Shown here: piece after piece, positions 26,743-35,387 of the stretch
Layout of the letters: each line of letters begins with the position of its first letter
Numbering within the stretch: position 1 is the stretch's first letter
Assembly (NCBI GenBank): GCA_046295175.1
Contig: JBKBNY010000001.1
Location: 620,001 to 684,000 of the forward strand
Direction of reading: 5' to 3'
DNA length: 64,000 bases
Source: JALOLV01 sp046295175
Lineage (GTDB): Bacteria; Bacteroidota; Bacteroidia; Cytophagales; Spirosomataceae
The notes under the pieces: generated by a model
What the model was told of the DNA's origin: nothing
Database searches by the model: none
Seen by the model: only the letters and a program-made list of their open reading frames with translations
Program-made: the position numbers and the translations under genes

Positions 26743-29385
26743 CTAACCCAATTTTTTCAACTCTTCCTCCAAAGCCTTGATTTTAGCTTCGGCATCTGCG
26801 AGTTTTTTACGCTCATTTTCTACGATTTCGGGCTTGGCATTTGCCACAAAACGTTCGTTTGAGAGTTTCGCTAAAACGGATTTTTTGAAACCTTCAGTAT
26901 AATCCAGTTCTAATACTAAACCATTTTTATAAGAGACATCATTAACTGCCTTTTCAATTGCAACACCCCATAAAATGAATTCATCATTTTTAATTACTTG
27001 TAATATCCCATTAATTCCCCGTTCATTAAAATCTATTGTCCTAATATTTCCCATTCTCTCAATTAATGAGATTAAACTTTGATAACGGGCTACTTTTTTG
27101 GAATAAATTGTTAAATTCAATGTATCCTTCGGCGAAATCTGCTTGGCATTTCGGGTGTTACGAATAAACGAAATCAATTCTGACAAAATAGAAAAATCTT
27201 CTAAAATTTCGATATTTACCTCTCCTCCTCTTGGGAAGGCCGCCTTACAAATTGATTCATTTTCGCCTCTTTGCTTGATATTTTGCCAAATTTCTTCGGT
27301 AATAAACGGCATCCACGGGTGCAACAAACGCATCAATTCATCAAAGAATTCGAGCGTTGCATCATAAGTAGCTTGGTCAATCGGCTGGGCTTGCCCGTCG
27401 ATATAAGCTGGCTTAATCATTTCGAGGTATTGCGAACAGAAATCATCCCAAACTAAATTATAAGATGCCAGAAGCCCATCCGACATTCTGAATTTTTCAT
27501 AATGGTCGAGAATCTCTGGAATAACCTGATTTAAGCGAGAACGGAACCACGCAACCGCTAAATCGTTGCCCTGTTTTCTTTCTCCATTTTCGGTACTCCA
27601 ACCATCTACCAGCCTAAACGCATTCCAAATTTTATTACAGAAGTTACGTCCTTGCTCGCATAGTTTTTCATCAAAAAGCAAGTCGTTACCAGCTGGACTA
27701 CTAAACAACAAACCAGTGCGAACGCCATCAGCACCAAACTTTTCGATTAGTTCGAGCGGGTCGGGCGAATTCCCCAACGATTTCGACATCTTGCGTCCTT
27801 GTTTATCACGAACAAGACCCGTCAAATAAACATTTCTGAATGGGAATTCTCCACGATATTCGTATCCCGAAATAATCATTCTGGCAACCCAAAAGAATAG
27901 AATATCTGGCCCAGTTACCAAATCATTGGTCGGATAATAATAGCTAATATCCTCATTATTAGGGTCTTGCAAGCCATCAAAAACCGAAATCGGCCAGAGC
28001 CACGAGCTAAACCACGTATCTAAAACGTCGGGGTCTTGCGTAAGGTCTTTTTCGCTAAGGGCAAAAAGCTGGTATTTATTTCGAGCAATTTTAAGAGCCT
28101 CTTTCTTGTTTTTGGCAACGATACATGTTCCGTCTGGCATATAAAAGGCCGGAATCTGATGCCCCCACCACAACTGACGGCTGATACACCAATCCCGCAC
28201 ATTCTCCATCCAATAGTTATACGTATTCTTAAACTTCGGCGGAATCAGTTTGATGGTGTCGTTCATCACATTCTCCAAAGCCGGTTGGCTGATACGTTTC
28301 ATTGCCAAAAACCACTGCATCGACAGTCTCGGTTCGATTACAGCACCCGTACGCTCCGATGTTCCGACGGTAGATTTATAATCTTCGATTTTGACAATAT
28401 ATCCACCTTCTTCGAGCATCGGAATGATTTTCTTGCGAGCCGCAAAACGGTCTTCCCCAACCAAAATCTGTGCTTTTTCGTTAAGTTTTCCGTCTTCGGT
28501 CAAAATATCAACGATTTCGAGACCATGTTTTTGTCCCAAAGCGTAATCGTTTTGGTCGTGGGCTGGCGTAACTTTCAAAGCACCCGTTCCGAATTCACGC
28601 TCAACGTATTCATCGGCAATAATCGGAATCTCGCGATTGATAATCGGAATCAACGCTTTTTTACCAATCAAATGTTTATACCTTTCGTCTTCGGGATGTA
28701 CGCAAATCGCCGAATCGGCCATGATAGTTTCGGGACGAACGGTGGCAATCGTGATTCCGTCTTCACTACCCGAAATTTGGTAACGGATATAAACCAATTT
28801 TTGCTGAACATCCTTCATGATGACTTCTTCGTCCGAAACCACCGTTTTGGCTTGCGGGTCCCAGTTTACCATGCGGTGTCCACGATAAATATCTCCTTTG
28901 TTATAAAGGTCAATAAAAACATCAATCACGGCATCATAAAGGCTTGGCTCCATCGTAAAACGAGTACGAGACCAATCACACGACGCACCCAATTTACGAA
29001 GTTGCTGCAAGATGATTCCACCGTATTTATCGGTCCATTCCCAACAATATTTCAAAAACTCCTCTCTCGACAAGTCAGTTTTGTTGATTCCTTTTTCTTT
29101 GAGCATATTCACGACTTTTGCCTCGGTTGCGATAGAGGCGTGGTCGGTTCCGGGTACCCAAAGGGCTTCTTTGCCCTCCATACGTGCCTTACGGATAAGT
29201 ACGTCTTGAATGGTATTATTGAGCAAATGCCCCATGTGCAGCACACCCGTAACGTTTGGTGGCGGAATCACGATGGTGTACGGCTCTTTATCGGGATTTG
29301 GTTTAGACTCAAAGAATTTGTTATCAGTCCAATACTGATACCACTTGTTTTCTATTTCTTTTGGACTATACGTTTTTGAAATCAT
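26743..29385 (-). CDS. valS: Valyl-tRNA synthetase
   Basis: 880 residues from the ATG at 29385 (MISKTYSPKEIENKWYQYW); the frame extends upstream to 29451 but that part is not conserved-looking. Class I aminoacyl-tRNA synthetase. The HIGH-type motif is HMGH at about residues 50-53 (PPPNVTGVLHMGH), the KMSKS motif is GRKMSKSLGNSPDP in the second half, and a long insertion between them is the editing domain. The C-terminus ends in the short coiled coil typical of ValRS (AEAKIKALEEELKKL). Length matches the family. Confidence 0.97.
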   Translation of the reverse strand: MISKTYSPKEIENKWYQYWTDNKFFESKPNPDKEPYTIVIPPPNVTGVLHMGHLLNNTIQDVLIRKARMEGKEALWVPGTDHASIATEAKVVNMLKEKGINKTDLSREEFLKYCWEWTDKYGGIILQQLRKLGASCDWSRTRFTMEPSLYDAVIDVFIDLYNKGDIYRGHRMVNWDPQAKTVVSDEEVIMKDVQQKLVYIRYQISGSEDGITIATVRPETIMADSAICVHPEDERYKHLIGKKALIPIINREIPIIADEYVEREFGTGALKVTPAHDQNDYALGQKHGLEIVDILTEDGKLNEKAQILVGEDRFAARKKIIPMLEEGGYIVKIEDYKSTVGTSERTGAVIEPRLSMQWFLAMKRISQPALENVMNDTIKLIPPKFKNTYNYWMENVRDWCISRQLWWGHQIPAFYMPDGTCIVAKNKKEALKIARNKYQLFALSEKDLTQDPDVLDTWFSSWLWPISVFDGLQDPNNEDISYYYPTNDLVTGPDILFFWVARMIISGYEYRGEFPFRNVYLTGLVRDKQGRKMSKSLGNSPDPLELIEKFGADGVRTGLLFSSPAGNDLLFDEKLCEQGRNFCNKIWNAFRLVDGWSTENGERKQGNDLAVAWFRSRLNQVIPEILDHYEKFRMSDGLLASYNLVWDDFCSQYLEMIKPAYIDGQAQPIDQATYDATLEFFDELMRLLHPWMPFITEEIWQNIKQRGENESICKAAFPRGGEVNIEILEDFSILSELISFIRNTRNAKQISPKDTLNLTIYSKKVARYQSLISLIERMGNIRTIDFNERGINGILQVIKNDEFILWGVAIEKAVNDVSYKNGLVLELDYTEGFKKSVLAKLSNERFVANAKPEIVENERKKLADAEAKIKALEEELKKLG

Positions 29386-29476
29386 ATATTTATCGGAAAA
29401 ATGAACAACGGAGCCGCGATTTGCTTTATCCGTGATTCTAATAAAACACAAAATTAATGAATTTGGGGCAGTGAAT

Positions 29477-29507
29477 AAAAAAAGCCGTCAGTTAAAATCT
29501 GACGGCT
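29477..29507 (-). terminator. Rho-independent terminator for the Uma2-like gene
   Basis: AGCCGTCAG (29483-29491) and CTGACGGCT (29499-29507) form a 9-bp stem. On the minus strand it is followed by a run of seven T, 26 bases after the stop of the gene ending at 29534. Confidence 0.85.
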
Positions 29508-29533
29508 CATTTTAAGCACCATAAAACTGGCTA

Positions 29534-30142
29534 TCAGAATACAATATCTTCTTGGGCTAAGACATTAGCGAGGTTTAAGACGACATCATCGACCAAAGGA
29601 ATATCTTCATTGAAATCTACCATATACCATCTTTCGGTTTTACTACTAACAAATATTTTCTTTGATTTGGTCGTAATCCAGATAACTCGTTCAACACCAA
29701 AATCAAGCATTTTTTGAGATTTTTCGATAACATAATCCCACTCATTCGTCCACTCAGTCTGGCTCAAATCTATCTTTACATCAATCTCAACAACAATTTT
29801 TGGGGCTTTCTTGAAATATTTATCGTCTAAAACAAGGTTTTCTTTTTCAAATATGACAATATCATTTGCTAAATTATCTCCAGCTGCGATATGCAAACCA
29901 GCTTCATTACTGCCAATACGATATTTTTTTCGATTAATAAGACTACCAATATAAAACCCAATAGTATAAACCAAAATAGATTGTAAAGAACTACTTCCCA
30001 TAATTTCTTCGGCTTTTTTCTTTCCAGCCAAAACATCCCTAAAACCCTTGTACGGAAGGGCAATACCATTCATTTCTTCGTAGATAAGATACGAAGGTAT
30101 TTTTTTGATTTTAGGATGTCTTTTTCTACCGATTTCGAGCAT
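29534..30142 (-). CDS. Uma2 family (DUF820) putative restriction endonuclease-fold protein
   Basis: 202 residues. The segment LDDKYFKKAPKIVVEIDVKIDLSQTEWTN (part of residues about 112-140) carries the D...E-x-D-x-K arrangement of a PD-(D/E)XK nuclease core, and the C-terminal YVIEKSQKMLDFGVERVIWI is typical of Uma2. The early segment SYLIYEEMNGIALPYKGF also fits. These proteins are common in Bacteroidota and cyanobacteria in many copies; cellular role unknown. It stands as a single gene with its own terminator, 148 bases from valS. Confidence 0.75.
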   Translation of the reverse strand: MLEIGRKRHPKIKKIPSYLIYEEMNGIALPYKGFRDVLAGKKKAEEIMGSSSLQSILVYTIGFYIGSLINRKKYRIGSNEAGLHIAAGDNLANDIVIFEKENLVLDDKYFKKAPKIVVEIDVKIDLSQTEWTNEWDYVIEKSQKMLDFGVERVIWITTKSKKIFVSSKTERWYMVDFNEDIPLVDDVVLNLANVLAQEDIVF

Positions 30143-30217
30143 AACTCAATCATTTATATGCAAGTTTAATAAAAATAATGGCTCAAAACAATCAATCTCT
30201 GGTGATTTATCGGATTT

Positions 30218-30937
30218 TTAGCCAAACAACTTCGCCACCGAAAACGCCGCCCCAGCCGCAGCAGCTCCAATCAGCATAACTTTTATGGCTCCTTTGAGTG
30301 GTTGCTGTCCGGTGATTTTGCTCTTGAAATACCCAAAAATAAACAAGCATATCAGTGTCGTAACTGCCGAATAAGCCAAACCTGTCTGCGGGTCTTCGGT
30401 AAAGAAATACGGCGAAAGCGGCACGATTCCACCCAAAATATATGCGATACCAATCGTAAAAGCACTTTTGGTAGCTCTTTTTGGGTCGGGTTGTTCGAGT
30501 CCAAGTTCAAACTTCATCATAAAATCAACCCACTTCTTTTTATCTTTCGATAACTCCTCCACTGCTGCATTCTGGAGGTTTTCGCTTAACCCAAACTCGG
30601 CAAAAACCTCTTTTACTTCTTGTTTTTCGCGTTCGGGTAGGCGTTCTACCTCATCATATTCACGTTTTAGTTCAGATTCATAATGCTCAATCTCGGTTTG
30701 CCCTGCCAAATATCCACCAAGCCCCATCGCTACCGACCCCGCCACAATCTCGGCAATACCTGCCGCAATCACCAATTCGGTATTTGAGACGGCTCCGCTC
30801 AAACCCGCCGCCAAAGCAAAAGGCACAGTTAGACCATCCGACATACCGATAACGATGTCGGTGATAAAATCCGAACTTTTCAAGTGAGCTTCATTGTGAG
30901 AATCGTGCAAATGCTCGTGGTGTCTGATGGTGTCCAT
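30218..30937 (-). CDS. VIT1/CCC1 family metal transporter
   Basis: 239 residues from the ATG at 30937 (MDTIRHHEHLHDSH), chosen because a good promoter sits just upstream; a longer frame reaches 31000. Five membrane helices are predicted. The first carries the family motif DIVIGMSDGLTVPFALAAGL and the second IVAGSVAMGLGGYLAGQTE. A hydrophilic, glutamate-rich stretch (about 80-150) corresponds to the cytoplasmic metal-binding domain. CCC1/VIT1 proteins move Fe2+ or Mn2+ out of the cytoplasm. The histidine-rich N-terminus may bind metal. Confidence 0.88.
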   Translation of the reverse strand: MDTIRHHEHLHDSHNEAHLKSSDFITDIVIGMSDGLTVPFALAAGLSGAVSNTELVIAAGIAEIVAGSVAMGLGGYLAGQTEIEHYESELKREYDEVERLPEREKQEVKEVFAEFGLSENLQNAAVEELSKDKKKWVDFMMKFELGLEQPDPKRATKSAFTIGIAYILGGIVPLSPYFFTEDPQTGLAYSAVTTLICLFIFGYFKSKITGQQPLKGAIKVMLIGAAAAGAAFSVAKLFG

Positions 30938-30971
30938 TTCTGAGATTTTTTGATTGATGAATGTATCAAGA

Positions 30972-31001
30972 CAAATGTATTGTTTTAGTAATACATTCAA
31001 A
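30972..31001 (-). promoter_or_regulatory. Bacteroidota-type promoter of the VIT1/CCC1 gene
   Basis: On the minus strand TTTG (31001-30998), 18-base spacer, TACATTTG (30979-30972). This matches the TTTG / TAnnTTTG consensus of the phylum. Predicted start of transcription near 30965, giving a leader of about 28 bases to the ATG at 30937. The -33 box abuts the upstream terminator. Confidence 0.65.
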
Positions 31002-31040
31002 ACAAAAACGGCTTGAAATGTATTTTCAAGCCGTTTTTGT
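31002..31040 (-). terminator. Rho-independent terminator of the DUF547 gene
   Basis: A perfect 17-bp stem (31002-31018 with 31024-31040) whose core is ACGGCTTGAA / TTCAAGCCGT, 5-nt loop, A-rich on one side and T-rich on the other. It lies 14 bases after the stop at 31055. Confidence 0.88.
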
Positions 31041-31054
31041 TAAGGTTTTAAAAC

Positions 31055-31825
31055 TTACTTTCCGTTCAACTCCCAATTATAATCAAGACTCGACGACGAA
31101 GCGTTTTTATCGGCTTTTACCTTTGAATATTTATTGACCCAATCTATAATCGGCATTTTCTTGGTGAAATCGCCGCCGTACCACGTAAACAATTTAGACA
31201 GTTTCATCTCAGATTTAGTAACCTGATTTTTGTACGAATCATTCAGAAAATCAACGCCCTGGTCGTCTAATTGCTGATTAAGTTTGGATGCCACAAAGGC
31301 CTCGTTTCGCAGTGGTGGGCACGATTTTGCGGCACAGACCAAAGCAAAGTGTATGCGTGGTTCGTCGAATTTCTTACGGATGATTCCGTGTTCGATATTG
31401 TTCAAATCCATTTTTTTACCCCCAATCGTGATAAACTTGATGTCCCATGGGGTATTCACAAACGGAATTTTAATTTTATCGCCAATGTCTTTTATACTTT
31501 TTATTCCCTTATCATAATGTTCCAAAATCAGCTCAATCGTATAGGCGTTGTAAGCGTTTATCCAGTACGCCAATTGCTCATCTTTGCTCCACTTATCGTT
31601 TGGGGCATTTTCTGAGACTAATTCGAGGTATTTTTTGAGTTCAGAACGGTCTTTTTTGAATCCTGCGTAGTTGACAAATCCTTTATTATCAACGTATTTC
31701 TTCAATAATTTATCGAAAATTTCGTGGCTGATAGGCTCGGCGGTTGAGGTAGGAGCCTCGACAGCAAAACAACTGCTCAAAGCAAAAAATAACAGCAAAA
31801 GGGGAGCTTTAAAAATAGTTTTCAT
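31055..31825 (-). CDS. DUF547 domain lipoprotein
   Basis: 256 residues from the ATG at 31825, which gives a textbook lipoprotein signal (MKTIFKAPLLLLFFALSSC); the frame runs on upstream to 31930 without coding-like character. DUF547 motifs: LAYWINAYNAYTIELIL, NTPWDIKFITIGGKKMDLNNIEHGII (in part), and RIHFALVCAAKSCPPL with its conserved C-x5-C-like cysteines. Function of DUF547 is unknown; some members resemble a papain-like fold. Predicted to be anchored in the envelope. Confidence 0.85.
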   Translation of the reverse strand: MKTIFKAPLLLLFFALSSCFAVEAPTSTAEPISHEIFDKLLKKYVDNKGFVNYAGFKKDRSELKKYLELVSENAPNDKWSKDEQLAYWINAYNAYTIELILEHYDKGIKSIKDIGDKIKIPFVNTPWDIKFITIGGKKMDLNNIEHGIIRKKFDEPRIHFALVCAAKSCPPLRNEAFVASKLNQQLDDQGVDFLNDSYKNQVTKSEMKLSKLFTWYGGDFTKKMPIIDWVNKYSKVKADKNASSSSLDYNWELNGK

Positions 31826-31946
31826 TTTAAATACATCAAACAGTGAAAAAACATATTTGTTTATGCTATTAAGTACGAAATATCGGTGAGAAAAGTTTTC
31901 GGAACGATATTTTTTTGGATTTTTGTACAAATTTTAACGATTCATA

Positions 31947-32177
31947 ATGCAGCAATCTCAATCAAAAGACCCTCTTCATGGTGTTACGCTCGAAATGATG
32001 CTCAAACAAATGATAGATTACTACGGGTTCGACCAATTGTATTATCACGTACCTGTTAATTGTTTTGGTAATAATCCATCATTGAAATCGAGTTTAACAT
32101 TCCTCCGCAAAACTCCGTGGGCAAGAACCAAAGTCGAAAAACTGTATCTGCGAATGATTGAAGAACTAAATCGCTGA
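31947..32177 (+). CDS. VF530 family DNA-binding protein
   Basis: 76 residues. Nearly the whole protein matches the VF530 (DUF2132) pattern: DPLHGVTLEMMLKQMIDYYG, then NCFGNNPSLKSSLTFLRKTPWARTKVEKLY (in part). VF530 from Vibrio is an alpha-helical DNA-binding protein of unknown role. It starts in the 121-base spacer divergent from the DUF547 gene and lies 33 bases upstream of the SDR gene, probably on the same transcript. Confidence 0.85.
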   Translation: MQQSQSKDPLHGVTLEMMLKQMIDYYGFDQLYYHVPVNCFGNNPSLKSSLTFLRKTPWARTKVEKLYLRMIEELNR

Positions 32178-32210
32178 TTGGATTGTAGAATATTAAAAGC
32201 AAAGAAATTC

Positions 32211-32999
32211 ATGAATCTTAATTTAACGAATAAAACTGCCATCGTCTGTGGCAGTACCCAAGGAATCGGCAAAGCAACGGCTATAGAGTTGGCCCAATTA
32301 GGTGCAAACGTTACGCTTATGGCTCGAAATGCCGAAAAATTAAAAGAAGTTTTGACAGAATTACCTAAGAAAAGAGGGCAAAAACATAGTTTTATTGTAG
32401 CTGATTTCGCGAATCCGAAACAAGTCAAACAACGTATTGAGAAGTATCTACAGAAGAATCCTGAAGTACATATTTTGATAAATAACACAGGTGGGCCGTC
32501 GGGCGGACCAATCATCGAAGCCCAGACCGAACAATTTGAGGCCGTTTTTCAGCAACATTTGGTTTGCAATCAGATTTTGGCTCAGGCTTGTGTACCGAGT
32601 ATGCAAAATGCAGGTTTTGGCAGAATCGTGAATATCATTTCGGTCTCGGTCAAGCAGCCGATTGTCGGCTTGGGTGTTTCAAATACTATTCGCTGGGCGG
32701 TAGCCAGTTGGGCAAAGACATTATCGCTCGAATTGGGTAAATTCGGGATTACAGTCAATAACGTTTTACCGGGTTATACACTGACAGGTCGCTTGCAGTT
32801 TGTCAATGAAATGAGAGCTAATACACTTGGTATTTCGATTGAAGAAGTTGAAAACCAATTAATTAAAGACATTCCAGTCGGCAGATTTGCTACTCCCGAA
32901 GAAGTGGCGGCAGCGGCAGTGTTTTTGTGTACGCCAGCAGCGGCTTCTATCAATGGAATCAATCTACCAGTAGATGGAGGGCGAAGTGGGAGTTTGTAG
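32211..32999 (+). CDS. SDR-family oxidoreductase lacking the YxxxK active-site pair
   Basis: 262 residues from ATG 32211; an in-frame TTG at 32178 would give 11 more residues. The cofactor motif GSTQGIG (14-20), NNTGG (91-95) and the C-terminal PVDGG are present. The catalytic serine is at about S144 (NIISVS). Counting the usual 13 residues on, the tyrosine place is S157 and the lysine place R161 (VSNTIR), so the normal YxxxK is SxxxR. A beta-ketoacyl-reductase-like SDR subgroup with an altered tetrad is known. It may bind NAD(P)H without classical catalysis. Substrate unknown. Confidence 0.85.
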   Translation: MNLNLTNKTAIVCGSTQGIGKATAIELAQLGANVTLMARNAEKLKEVLTELPKKRGQKHSFIVADFANPKQVKQRIEKYLQKNPEVHILINNTGGPSGGPIIEAQTEQFEAVFQQHLVCNQILAQACVPSMQNAGFGRIVNIISVSVKQPIVGLGVSNTIRWAVASWAKTLSLELGKFGITVNNVLPGYTLTGRLQFVNEMRANTLGISIEEVENQLIKDIPVGRFATPEEVAAAAVFLCTPAAASINGINLPVDGGRSGSL

Positions 33000-33009
33000 A
33001 AATGGTAAT

Positions 33010-33309
33010 TTACAAGTTGAACGCTTTACCAAAACCAGTTTCAAAAAGCAAGTTTATCATACTCATAGAAAGGTCATTTTTGCCCCGTTCCAAGCGAGCA
33101 ATAAGACTTTTCTTTGTACCTGTTTTCTTTGCTAATTCTTCTTGTGAGAGTTTAGCCAATCGGCGTTCTTCTTTTAGCATTTCGGCTATCATAAATGCTT
33201 TAGCTTCTTCTTCGAGCAAGTTTCTTTCGTCACTACCCAGTTTGCCGTGATGTTTTTCAAATAATGTTTCGACAGGGGTGCAACTATTTGGCATATTATT
33301 TTTATCCAT
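33010..33309 (-). CDS. XRE-type helix-turn-helix antitoxin
   Basis: 99 residues. The C-terminal half is an HTH_3 domain (LSQEELAKKTGTKKSLIARLERG, about 68-80 onward). The N-terminal part is helical and charged (LLEEEAKAFMIAEMLKEERR), probably the toxin-neutralising region. It follows the toxin gene by 2 bases, the reversed toxin-then-antitoxin order known from HigBA. It probably represses its own operon. A start at an internal ATG (33294) is also possible. Confidence 0.8.
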   Translation of the reverse strand: MDKNNMPNSCTPVETLFEKHHGKLGSDERNLLEEEAKAFMIAEMLKEERRLAKLSQEELAKKTGTKKSLIARLERGKNDLSMSMINLLFETGFGKAFNL

Positions 33310-33311
33310 AA

Positions 33312-33644
33312 TTATTTATTTTCAAAATATTCCTTCATCAAACGTTCTGCCAAAACTATTTCATTTTTTGGAGTTTTCTGAGTTTTTTTCTGAAAACCAT
33401 TGAGCAATATAACCAAGCGTCCTGCATCAAAGAAGCAAAATGTTCGGTATATATTGCTCTCAAATTCTACTCTAATTTCGTATAATCCTTTCGTACCTTC
33501 TATTTGTTTCAAAAACTTTTCGGGTACTTTTTGTATATTCTCAATAATATACAAAACATAACGATACTTCTCTCGCACTTTTTGGGGGAGAGAATCATAA
33601 AACTCCTCAAAATAATGTCTAAAGTATATTATTTCACGTTCCAT
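33312..33644 (-). CDS. RelE/ParE superfamily (HigB/Gp49-like) toxin
   Basis: 110 residues. Pattern of a RelE-like mRNA interferase of the Gp49/HigB type: FYDSLPQKVREKYRYVLYII, FLKQIEGTKGLYEIRVEFESNIYR, FCFFDAGRLVILLNGFQKKTQKTP (quoted in parts). The KKTQKTP segment after the last strand is characteristic. It would cleave ribosome-bound mRNA when not neutralised by the product of the next gene. It begins 7 bases after the glmM stop, in the same direction, so glmM transcription may read into it. Confidence 0.82.
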   Translation of the reverse strand: MEREIIYFRHYFEEFYDSLPQKVREKYRYVLYIIENIQKVPEKFLKQIEGTKGLYEIRVEFESNIYRTFCFFDAGRLVILLNGFQKKTQKTPKNEIVLAERLMKEYFENK

Positions 33645-33651
33645 AAATACC

Positions 33652-35055
33652 TTACGCCGTCTGGGTAATCACCTCTTTGATGTCTTGGATGATTTTATCG
33701 GCAAGGTTTGAGGCTGTTGTCTCAAACTCCGATTCGGCATAGATTCTGATAATAGGCTCGGTATTAGATTTACGTAAATGAACCCACTCTTTATTGAATA
33801 ATATCTTGACCCCATCTTCGGTATTTATCGGATATCGGTCATATTTTTGTTTGATTTCCTCCAAAACTTCATCTACATTGATGTCGGGAGTCAATTCGAT
33901 TTTCTTCTTAGCAATGTGGTAATTCGGATACGTCTTACGCAAAAATCCTACTGGTTTACCAAATTTCGCTAATTGAGTCAAGAAAAGTGCGATACCCACC
34001 AAGGCATCACGACCGTAGTGTAATTCTGGATAAATAATACCTCCATTGCCTTCACCACCGATGATTGCCCCAACGGCTTTCATTTTTGTTACGACATTCA
34101 CCTCTCCTACCGCAGCTGCGTGGTATTCACCTTGTGCTTTATCGGTTACGTCTTTGAGTGCCATCGTCGAAGACATATTCGAGACTGTCGTCAAGCCTTT
34201 TTTATTAGTACTTTGCAAGATATAGTCAGCAACCGCAACGAGCGTATATTCTTCGCCGAAAGGTTCTCCGTCTTCGCAAATAAACGCCAATCTATCTACA
34301 TCGGGGTCAACAACGATACCTAAATCGTAATCTCCACGACGCACCTCGCTCGAAATCTCACGCATATTCTCTGGTAATGGCTCAGGATTATGAGCAAAAA
34401 GACCCGTAGGTTCGCAGTAAATCTCTTTAACCTCGGCAACCCCCAATGCACGCAACAACATCGGAATAACGATTCCACCCGACGAGTTTACGGCATCTAC
34501 CGCAATCTTGAAATTCGCTTTTTCGATAGCCGCTTTATCAACCAATGGCAAATCCAGAATCATCTGAATGTGTTTTTCAAAATAGCCATCCTTTGCTTCT
34601 ACTTTACCGAGTTGTTTTACATCGGCAAATTCAAAAGATTCATCTTCGGCTATTTTGAGTAGTTCTTCCCCATCTGCTCCCGAAATAAATTCACCTTTTT
34701 CGTTAAGCAATTTTAGGGCATTCCACTGAATCGGATTATGACTTGCCGTCAGGATGATTCCACCCGCAGCTTCTTCGAGCGGTACGGCGATTTCGACAGT
34801 TGGTGTTGTAGAAAGACCTAAATCAATGATATGAAAACCCATACCCACAAGAGTAGAGCAGACCAAATCATTAATCATTTTGCCCGAAAGACGAGCATCA
34901 CGCCCAATGACAATTTTTAAATTTTGGTTGTTTTTTTGCTTTAACCAAGCTCCATAAGCAGCCGCGAACTTCACCACATCTAATGGTGTAAGGGCATCAC
35001 CGCTTTTGCCTCCGATTGTACCTCGGATGCCCGAAATAGACTTAATAAGGGTCAC
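33652..35055 (-). CDS. glmM: Phosphoglucosamine mutase / phosphohexomutase
   Basis: 467 residues starting at a GTG (35055); this start gives MTLIKSISGIRGTIGG, the usual Bacteroidota N-terminus. Four-domain alpha-D-phosphohexomutase: catalytic phosphoserine loop ILTASHNPIQWNALK (about 99-113), metal loop DPDVDRLAF, sugar-binding loop GGEGNGG and phosphate-binding loop RKSNTEPIIRIYAE near the end. GlmM converts glucosamine-6-phosphate to glucosamine-1-phosphate for peptidoglycan and LPS precursors. A phosphomannomutase activity cannot be excluded from sequence alone. Confidence 0.9.
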   Translation of the reverse strand: MTLIKSISGIRGTIGGKSGDALTPLDVVKFAAAYGAWLKQKNNQNLKIVIGRDARLSGKMINDLVCSTLVGMGFHIIDLGLSTTPTVEIAVPLEEAAGGIILTASHNPIQWNALKLLNEKGEFISGADGEELLKIAEDESFEFADVKQLGKVEAKDGYFEKHIQMILDLPLVDKAAIEKANFKIAVDAVNSSGGIVIPMLLRALGVAEVKEIYCEPTGLFAHNPEPLPENMREISSEVRRGDYDLGIVVDPDVDRLAFICEDGEPFGEEYTLVAVADYILQSTNKKGLTTVSNMSSTMALKDVTDKAQGEYHAAAVGEVNVVTKMKAVGAIIGGEGNGGIIYPELHYGRDALVGIALFLTQLAKFGKPVGFLRKTYPNYHIAKKKIELTPDINVDEVLEEIKQKYDRYPINTEDGVKILFNKEWVHLRKSNTEPIIRIYAESEFETTASNLADKIIQDIKEVITQTA

Positions 35056-35387
35056 AGTTTATAGTATTTGGAGTTTGATATTAATATGATTTGAAACCAA
35101 AAAGCATCTCAAAATCAGAAACGTATAAATTTTGAAAATAGTTTTAGGCCGCTACTTTGAGCTATTCAAATCTGATAATATATGTACAAATATATCAAAA
35201 AAACCAAATATTCGTATAAAAAAATTAAGTATTTTGAAAAAAAATTAAGTAAATTTCAAAAATGCAGTTAAAAATTTGGTAGAACTTATTATTAGTTAGT
35301 TGCTAATCAATGCGTTGATAATTAATCTAAAAACAAAAATGGCACACCTTTGCAGATGTGCCATCAAGTTAGTATTAGCATAAAATA
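35056..35387. other. 332-bp AT-rich intergenic region upstream of glmM
   Basis: Between two minus-strand genes. The right part of the upstream gene's terminator is at 35339-35364. The rest is strongly AT-rich (35160-35340) with a short direct repeat of AAAAAATTAAGTA near 35225 and 35243. It should contain the glmM promoter, but no exact TAnnTTTG match was found on the minus strand (TACGTTTC near 35125 is the closest). No open frame. Confidence 0.5.
35339..35364 (-). terminator. Rho-independent terminator of the Asp-box protein gene
   Basis: ATGGCACA (35339-35346) and TGTGCCAT (35357-35364) form a perfect 8-bp stem. On the minus strand it runs into TTTTTGTTTT, 23 bases after the stop at 35388. 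Confidence 0.8.

Noticed and set aside
28036..29379. A 447-codon open frame on the plus strand, antisense to valS
   Set aside because: It lies wholly within valS, has no recognisable motif and shows the low-complexity composition expected of a reverse-strand shadow of a conserved gene.
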